Below are positions 33,277-36,441 of a DNA stretch of 36,441 bases, piece after piece. Source of the DNA: a virus; the IMG/VR virus record IMGVR_UViG_3300021961_000281, positions 1 through 36,441 of that record. The stretch is one strand, 5' to 3'. Below the pieces are notes generated by a model. It worked only from the letters and a program-made list of their open reading frames with translations. It did no database searches and was not told the origin of the DNA. Position 1 is the first letter of the stretch; the number at the start of each line of letters is the position of its first letter. Position numbers and translations under genes: made by a program.

Positions 33277-34209
33277 TTATTCCTCCGCCAAACGAGCGAA
33301 ATATGATAATGTAGAATCATCGTCCTCGTCTTCATCAGAGGAGGAAACGGTGCGAGTGGGTTTCAGAGAAGACAGTTCATCACGGAGATCTTCGGTGAGT
33401 TCACGGGAAGAACCACGGGTGTACTCTTCCTCTTCACCCTCTTCGGGATCTTGATAGCGAGGAGTGCCTTTGGTGCCAAGCACATAGTCAAGGCGCTTTT
33501 TCAGTTCATCGTAGGTCTTGAATTGGTCAGCAGCAACCAGTTCTGCAAGAGAATATTCTTTCTTCCAGATTGCTTCCATTGCGTCATCATCGTCCAGAAG
33601 TGCTTCCTGGCGAGCAAACTCAGAAGAGTCATAGTTACGATAACCAGCAACGTTCTTTGCCTTCAGTTTGAAGTTAGCACCCTGCCAGAAGTCAAACGGA
33701 TCGATTGCTTCCTCATCCTCAAACTCAGGTTGCATAGCAGCAGTGAGTTTGTCAAAGATTTTCTTACCGAATTTATACAGGAAGACTTTACCTTCGTTAG
33801 CAGGATTGGCAGGATCCTTGACAACATAGATGTTGGCAACATAAGTCAGTTTGCGCTTCTGCTTACGTGCCTGCTCTTTGCCAGCATCGGTGCCGTTGTT
33901 CCAGAGCATCGTGTTGTGCTCAGACACAGGATCTTTCTGACCCAGAGTAGTCAGAGAGTTCTCAATATACCAACCACCAGGACCTTGGAAGGCGTGACTG
34001 TAGAGTTTCACGAACGGCAGGTCCTCACCGTTCGGAGCAGGCAGGAAACGGATAACGGCATAACCATTGCCGCTCTTATCACACTCCAGTTTCCAGAGAC
34101 GGTCATCGCCAGAGGATGAACCGTTAGTATTCATTTTTTCGACTTCCTTGACCAGTTTTGCGGTCAGGTTGCCAAGTTTCGATTGCTTTTTAAGGTCTGC
34201 GAAAGACAT
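33277..34209 (-). CDS. 32: gp32 single-stranded DNA-binding protein, 310 aa
   Basis: The N-terminal basic segment (MSFADLKKQSKLGNLTAKLV) fits the gp32 cooperativity domain. The OB-fold core contains YAVIRFLPAPNGEDLPFVKL, YSHAFQGPGGWYIEN, KRKLTYVANIYVVKDP and NEGKVFLYKFGKKIFDKL, closely like T4 gp32 (301 aa). The C-terminal tail is acidic (SSSDEDEDDDSTLSYFARLA) and recruits gp59, polymerase and UvsY in T4. The His/Cys zinc ligands of T4 gp32 are absent: only one cysteine is present (LECDK). The gene has its own sigma-70 promoter, a direct repeat in the leader and a strong terminator, so it forms a separate high-expression unit. T4 gp32 represses its own translation by binding its leader, which may apply here. 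Confidence 0.96.
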   Translation of the reverse strand: MSFADLKKQSKLGNLTAKLVKEVEKMNTNGSSSGDDRLWKLECDKSGNGYAVIRFLPAPNGEDLPFVKLYSHAFQGPGGWYIENSLTTLGQKDPVSEHNTMLWNNGTDAGKEQARKQKRKLTYVANIYVVKDPANPANEGKVFLYKFGKKIFDKLTAAMQPEFEDEEAIDPFDFWQGANFKLKAKNVAGYRNYDSSEFARQEALLDDDDAMEAIWKKEYSLAELVAADQFKTYDELKKRLDYVLGTKGTPRYQDPEEGEEEEYTRGSSRELTEDLRDELSSLKPTRTVSSSDEDEDDDSTLSYFARLAEE

Positions 34210-34211
34210 TT

Positions 34212-34256
34212 GGATTACCTCGGATAGTTTGGATTCGGGGGATTTACTCGGATAGT
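34212..34256 (-). repeat. Direct repeat in the gp32 leader
   Basis: ACTATCCGAGTAAATCC (34240-34256) and ACTATCCGAGGTAATCC (34212-34228) are identical at 15 of 17 positions, 28 bases apart. The first copy overlaps the -10 box and the predicted start of transcription, the second ends three bases before the gp32 ATG. It could be an operator for gp32 autoregulation, or a duplicated leader element. Confidence 0.7.
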
Positions 34257-34282
34257 ATAACAGGGTTGCCCTCAGGCGTCAA
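34254..34282 (-). promoter_or_regulatory. Sigma-70 early promoter for gp32
   Basis: TTGACG (34277-34282), a 17-nt spacer and TATACT (34254-34259). The -35 box lies in the last codons of the DUF1825-like gene (Leu-Asp). The leader would be about 38 nt. Confidence 0.85.
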
Positions 34283-34607
34283 GGTATTGCTTGAGGGATT
34301 CGATTGTCTGATTCATACTATTGAATAAAATTTGCATATCGGTCTCTGGCGGGAAACCCATCAGTGCCACCGACTTGCGTAGGTTCTCTTTCATCTCAAC
34401 TGCTGTTGGATCGTCTGAAAGGGATAATCTAGTATACATCACTCTTTGCTTTTCTAGCAAGCTTTGAAGTTTCTCAATGTGATCCAACTTGGTCTCACGA
34501 TCCATCGCTCCAAAAGTTAAGATACTTCCGTAAATTTGCTCTTGAAGATTGTTGATCTCAGTCAACTCATCTTGAATAATATCGGATTTAAAAAACTCAC
34601 TCATCAT
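34272..34607 (-). CDS. DUF1825-like protein, 111 aa
   Basis: The start MSEFFKSDIIQDELTEINNL, followed by a helical core (ETKLDHIEKLQSLLEKQRVM) and YTRLSLSDDPTAVEMKENLR, has the layout of DUF1825 proteins: 'FF.S.IV......I..L' and then 'LLEKQ...Y.R..LSDDP.A'. The family is nearly confined to cyanobacteria and their phages, so the gene points to the host group. Its function is unknown; the placement between gp59 and gp32 suggests a link to DNA replication, repair or host takeover. The product is all helical and lacks membrane segments. Two ATG codons in a row open the frame; the second (34604) gives the usual MSEFF start. The preceding small gene overlaps it by 11 bases. Confidence 0.8.
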   Translation of the reverse strand: MMSEFFKSDIIQDELTEINNLQEQIYGSILTFGAMDRETKLDHIEKLQSLLEKQRVMYTRLSLSDDPTAVEMKENLRKSVALMGFPPETDMQILFNSMNQTIESLKQYLDA

Positions 34608-34770
34608 CTACATCTATTGAAGTTTCTGTTTCTACATTAGATAGTTCAATTTGCTCTAGAACATCAATGGCACCTTCAAGCTTGATTAAAGTATTGCGAA
34701 TATTTTCAAATTGCTCAAGAGCTTGCTTACGTTGCTCTTTTAATTTTTCCAATGCTTCAATATTAGTCAT
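34597..34770 (-). CDS. Small coiled-coil protein of unknown function, 57 aa
   Basis: Reads MTNIEALEKLKEQRKQALEQ, FENIRNTLIKLEGAIDVLEQ, then an acidic tail (SNVETETSIDVDDE). Heptad-like spacing of Leu and Ile through residues 5-43 indicates a helical hairpin or coiled coil. It overlaps the end of gp59 by 8 bases and the start of the DUF1825-like gene by 11, so it is a real, coupled member of this operon. The 'IKLEGAIDVLEQIE' stretch resembles the tail of the interrupted ORF at 5153-5312. The position between gp59 and gp32 suggests a replication or recombination accessory protein, but no function can be assigned. It is much shorter than UvsY (137 aa in T4). Confidence 0.75.
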   Translation of the reverse strand: MTNIEALEKLKEQRKQALEQFENIRNTLIKLEGAIDVLEQIELSNVETETSIDVDDE

Positions 34771-35356
34771 TTGAAATAATCTCCTTCAAAATTTTTTTAT
34801 AGTTGAACACATCAATATTTAGGAATGGGGAATATTTTTTCAGTTTCAAACTGACGGTTTCCCACACTGGATCTAAAAGTTTCTTGTCAAAATCTTTTGA
34901 GAAACCAAATATTTTTTCGTAGATTGTGAAGGTTTCTAACGACAACTGCCCGCTTAGAAACTTTTTGAGAATCGTCGGGTGTCCTTTGGTACAATTGAAC
35001 AAACTCTCTAACTCGTTCTCCGATAACAATTCGTTGCTTTGCTCTTTGAATAAGTATGTCAAACTCTGTTGGCGTTTCATCCACTCGGAATAGTTTCTTT
35101 CGCCAGAATTGATAATTTCGCCAATCCATAAGTTTCCAGGGTTGTCTGCGGATACAAAGTTTGATACTAAAAAATCTACGACTTCTTTATCAGAATACTT
35201 GCGTGAAGTCTTTTCGAACCAGTATTTGTCCTTTCGTTTATTGAAAGAAGTCATACTGGCACGGGTCTTCGCACCGTATTTAAAGAAGTCGTATTTTGGG
35301 TTTGTAAAGTGGTTTTTGAGTGACAAATAATGTTGATAAGTTTCAAAAGGTGACAT
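34763..35356 (-). CDS. 59: gp59 loader of the gp41 replicative helicase, 197 aa
   Basis: MSPFETYQHYLSLKNHFTNP, KYDFFKYGAKTRASMTSFNK, RKDKYWFEKTSRKYSDKEVV and LVSNFVSADNPGNLWIGEI match T4 gp59 (217 aa) block by block: 'Y..Y...K.H....YD..KY', 'KRRDKYFF.KLS.KY', 'FI.N.V....WIGDI'. The C-terminal domain (LDPVWETVSLKLKKYSPFLN) also matches. gp59 binds forked DNA and gp32 and loads the gp41 helicase at recombination forks. The frame can be opened four codons earlier at a TTG (35368) with GGAGG ten bases ahead; I prefer the ATG at 35356, where family homology begins, although it lacks a good ribosome binding site. The upstream gene ends 15 bases before it. Confidence 0.9.
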   Translation of the reverse strand: MSPFETYQHYLSLKNHFTNPKYDFFKYGAKTRASMTSFNKRKDKYWFEKTSRKYSDKEVVDFLVSNFVSADNPGNLWIGEIINSGERNYSEWMKRQQSLTYLFKEQSNELLSENELESLFNCTKGHPTILKKFLSGQLSLETFTIYEKIFGFSKDFDKKLLDPVWETVSLKLKKYSPFLNIDVFNYKKILKEIISND

Positions 35357-35371
35357 AATAAATTTCAAGAA

Positions 35372-36016
35372 TTACTTTCCTCCGTATGCCTGATACCTAG
35401 ATTTTTCAGTATCAGTCCATTTTCTAGCAACAAAGTCTTTTCCAACACCAGTTCCTTCTACACCTTTTAGTTTTGAGAGAACTCTTGACGATGTTGGCAT
35501 AGTGACGGCAGCGGCAGGAGCACTAAAAGATGGAAGACTTTTGTTTCCTGTATCATAAGATGAATAACTTCTTGGATGAACTCCGTCTCTTCCAGGTACA
35601 AAACCACCTTTGAAATTAGCACCATATGTGGAGGAAAGTGCTGCTAGTCTGGCATTTTCTCTATCATAACGACCCTGTGCTGCACCGAGAACATTTACTC
35701 TTGCACCAGACTTTTGAAGAAGAGCAAGTTGTCTTTCAATACTTTTAAAATCACCTGGATTATTACTTACACCAGTCGAAATATTAACTGTACTACCTTT
35801 AAATTTTTCTGGATTGTTTTTTAGATCTCTTTCAAGATATGCAAGAACTTCTGCTGGACTTGCACCAACTCTTCTAGATCCAGAAGTTTTTCCACCGTAA
35901 CCAACGGCAATACTATCACCATAATAGTACTCCAATAACTCACCAGCAAAAGATGGTGAAATTGTAGAGCAAGCGATTAAAAATTGCCCGAAAGTTTTCA
36001 TTAGTTTATTCTTCAT
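35372..36016 (-). CDS. Secreted SGNH/GDSL-type hydrolase, 214 aa
   Basis: A signal peptide is evident: MKTFGQFLIACSTISPSFA (residues 7-24) with likely cleavage after SFA. Directly after it come the SGNH blocks: YYGDSIAVGYGG (block I, nucleophile Ser35), VNISTGVSNNPGDF (block III-like, Asn85/Asn86), LQKSGARVNVLGAAQGRYD, and GRDGVHPRSY (block V, Asp144 and His147). These are the catalytic serine, oxyanion and Asp-His residues of esterases and acetylhydrolases. The tail from 160 on is Ser/Ala/Pro-rich with a basic end. An AATAAATA late motif lies just upstream; with a start near 36019 the internal ATG at 36001 gives a better leader than the ATG at 36016. The substrate is unknown; cell-wall or exopolysaccharide deacetylation during lysis is possible. 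Confidence 0.78.
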   Translation of the reverse strand: MKNKLMKTFGQFLIACSTISPSFAGELLEYYYGDSIAVGYGGKTSGSRRVGASPAEVLAYLERDLKNNPEKFKGSTVNISTGVSNNPGDFKSIERQLALLQKSGARVNVLGAAQGRYDRENARLAALSSTYGANFKGGFVPGRDGVHPRSYSSYDTGNKSLPSFSAPAAAVTMPTSSRVLSKLKGVEGTGVGKDFVARKWTDTEKSRYQAYGGK

Positions 36017-36024
36017 TACAAACT

Positions 36025-36032
36025 TATTTATT
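36025..36032 (-). promoter_or_regulatory. T4-type late promoter (AATAAATA) for the SGNH hydrolase
   Basis: AATAAATA on the minus strand, one base past the gp33 stop. Initiation near 36019 would leave 18 nt before the ATG at 36001. Confidence 0.5.
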
Positions 36033-36293
36033 TCAAAGAGGTAGTTTTGCTCTCGAAGTTCGCTTCATAAAGTTGAGACGTGTTGCGTCCCACTTCAATC
36101 GCTCTTTCAAAGGTTTTGAAATGAGCTTTGTTACTGATTCTACCTCAAGATTATTAAGTTCGCAATAGTGGCAAATGGCATCGATGTAGTTGAAGTTTTC
36201 TTCCGCAACAATCTTTTCAATCTCAAGCGCAAACTTGGAAGGTGTCAGAAACTTACTCTCTATTGCTTGTTCTAGTTCTTTATTCTGTTCCAT
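36033..36293 (-). CDS. 33: gp33 late-promoter co-activator, 86 aa
   Basis: MEQNKELEQAIESKFLTPSK, FALEIEKIVAEENFNYIDAI, CHYCELNNLEVESVTKLISK and then KPLKERLKWDATRLNFMKRT align with T4 gp33 (112 aa) around 'F..I.EKMVEE..M.YLEA...F.EEN.I......K.I'. gp33 binds the RNA polymerase beta flap and links sigma gp55 to the gp45 sliding clamp, which activates late promoters such as those found throughout this window. The open frame runs 35 codons further upstream to a GTG at 36398, but that part overlaps another small ORF and has no homology to gp33; the ATG at 36293, which overlaps that ORF's end by 14 bases, is preferred. The C-terminal hydrophobic clamp motif of T4 gp33 is replaced by KTSRAKLPL-like residues (RTSRAKLPL). 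Confidence 0.85.
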   Translation of the reverse strand: MEQNKELEQAIESKFLTPSKFALEIEKIVAEENFNYIDAICHYCELNNLEVESVTKLISKPLKERLKWDATRLNFMKRTSRAKLPL

Positions 36294-36405
36294 AGAGCTC
36301 CAGTTTATCTCTAACAAACTTTCTAATGTATTTGCTGAGTAGTTTGATGTATTTTGATTTGTCTCGTTCTTCATAGACGACGCATTCTCCATTTTCACAA
36401 GCCAT
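36280..36405 (-). CDS. Small or partial protein upstream of gp33, 41 aa from the first ATG in the window
   Basis: From the ATG at 36405 the frame encodes MACENGECVVYEERDKSKYI, then KLLSKYIRKFVRDKLELYGTE and a TAA at 36280. Two cysteines near the start (C3, C8) are followed by a basic amphipathic helix. The same frame continues without a stop to the window edge (12 further codons), so the true start may lie outside. The overlap with gp33 (14 bases) looks like translational coupling. No family is recognised. Coding is supported by codon pattern and the tight overlap, but the evidence is modest. Confidence 0.5.
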   Translation of the reverse strand: MACENGECVVYEERDKSKYIKLLSKYIRKFVRDKLELYGTE

Positions 36406-36441
36406 GATGATTACAAGTTTTTTGACTGAGATTCCAGTCAG

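Noticed and set aside
33451-34119. 222-aa plus-strand ORF antisense to gp32
   Set aside because: The minus strand encodes a clear gp32; the plus-strand frame is open only because of the codon bias of that gene.
36294-36398. GTG-started N-terminal extension of gp33
   Set aside because: It overlaps another small frame almost completely and shows no gp33 similarity; the inner ATG gives the expected protein.
36423-36440. TGACTG...CAGTCA inverted repeat near a run of T/A
   Set aside because: On the minus strand the stem is followed by A residues rather than T, and on the plus strand the T run precedes it, so it is not a terminator.
1-36441. CRISPR array, integrase, attachment site, insertion sequence or photosynthesis (psbA/psbD-type) genes
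   Set aside because: No spaced short repeats, recombinase motifs, terminal inverted repeats of an IS, or photosystem protein sequences were seen.

Overview
The window is part of the genome of a T4-like cyanophage, a contractile-tailed myovirus that infects marine Synechococcus or Prochlorococcus. The evidence is the set of T4 core homologues (gp4, gp26, gp32, gp33, gp48, gp51, gp53, gp59), a DUF1825-type protein otherwise typical of cyanobacteria and cyanophages, very large cyanophage-type virion structural proteins, phage tRNAs and T4-type late promoter motifs (TATAAATA, CTAAATA, AATAAATA). Coding is dense and AT-rich, and almost every gene touches or overlaps the next.

Layout, left to right. 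(1) 1-4039, minus: 5'-terminal part of a giant virion protein, cut by the window edge. (2) 4078-5312, minus: a small early cassette with an acidic 100-aa protein, tRNA-Leu(UAA), tRNA-Met(CAU), an odd class II tRNA with anticodon UAU, an orphan Phd/YefM-like antitoxin, a 68-aa protein and a frameshifted coiled-coil ORF. Two sigma-70 promoters serve it. (3) 5364-7514, plus: a PA14 adhesin/structural gene under a late promoter, convergent with the next block. (4) 7503-20890, minus: host-range and structural genes, namely a 302-aa fibre-like protein, a tyrosine-rich leucine-rich-repeat protein, two large paralogous structural proteins, a right-handed beta-helix protein and a gp5-type needle protein. 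(5) 20891-29304, minus: baseplate hub and tape-measure block with a gp5-like OB-fold protein lacking lysozyme, a gp27-like hub, a tape-measure-like protein carrying a lysozyme-like domain and an M23 peptidase, a second tape-measure-like protein, gp51, gp26 and a gp54-like tube initiator. (6) 29346-31851, plus: gp4, an unknown protein, gp48 and gp53, driven divergently from block 5 by face-to-face CTAAATA late promoters. (7) 31843-36441, minus: a Mom-like GNAT protein, a GIY-YIG homing endonuclease next to gene 32, gp32, a DUF1825-like protein, a small coiled-coil protein, gp59, a signal-peptide-bearing SGNH hydrolase, gp33 and a small ORF at the edge.

How the parts fit. Blocks 4-6 build the baseplate, hub, puncturing device, tube initiator and adhesive fibres. 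Block 7 holds recombination/replication proteins (gp32, gp59) and the late-transcription co-activator gp33. The promoters read by eye fall into two classes: four sigma-70 early promoters (-35 TTGACN, 16-17 nt spacer) upstream of the tRNA/antitoxin cassette, the Mom-like gene and gp32; and nine late-type motifs upstream of structural genes, the homing endonuclease and the SGNH hydrolase.

Most unusual points: peptidoglycan-degrading domains that appear to have moved from gp5 to the tape measure; a homing endonuclease whose leader has a gp32 terminator, a 10-bp inverted repeat and an internal late promoter, arranged like a stage-specific translational switch; overlapping early and late promoters on opposite strands at 5335-5362; an early-expressed Mom-like DNA-modification candidate; and a late secreted SGNH esterase inside the replication cluster. 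All functions are inferred from sequence reading alone; no database search was run.
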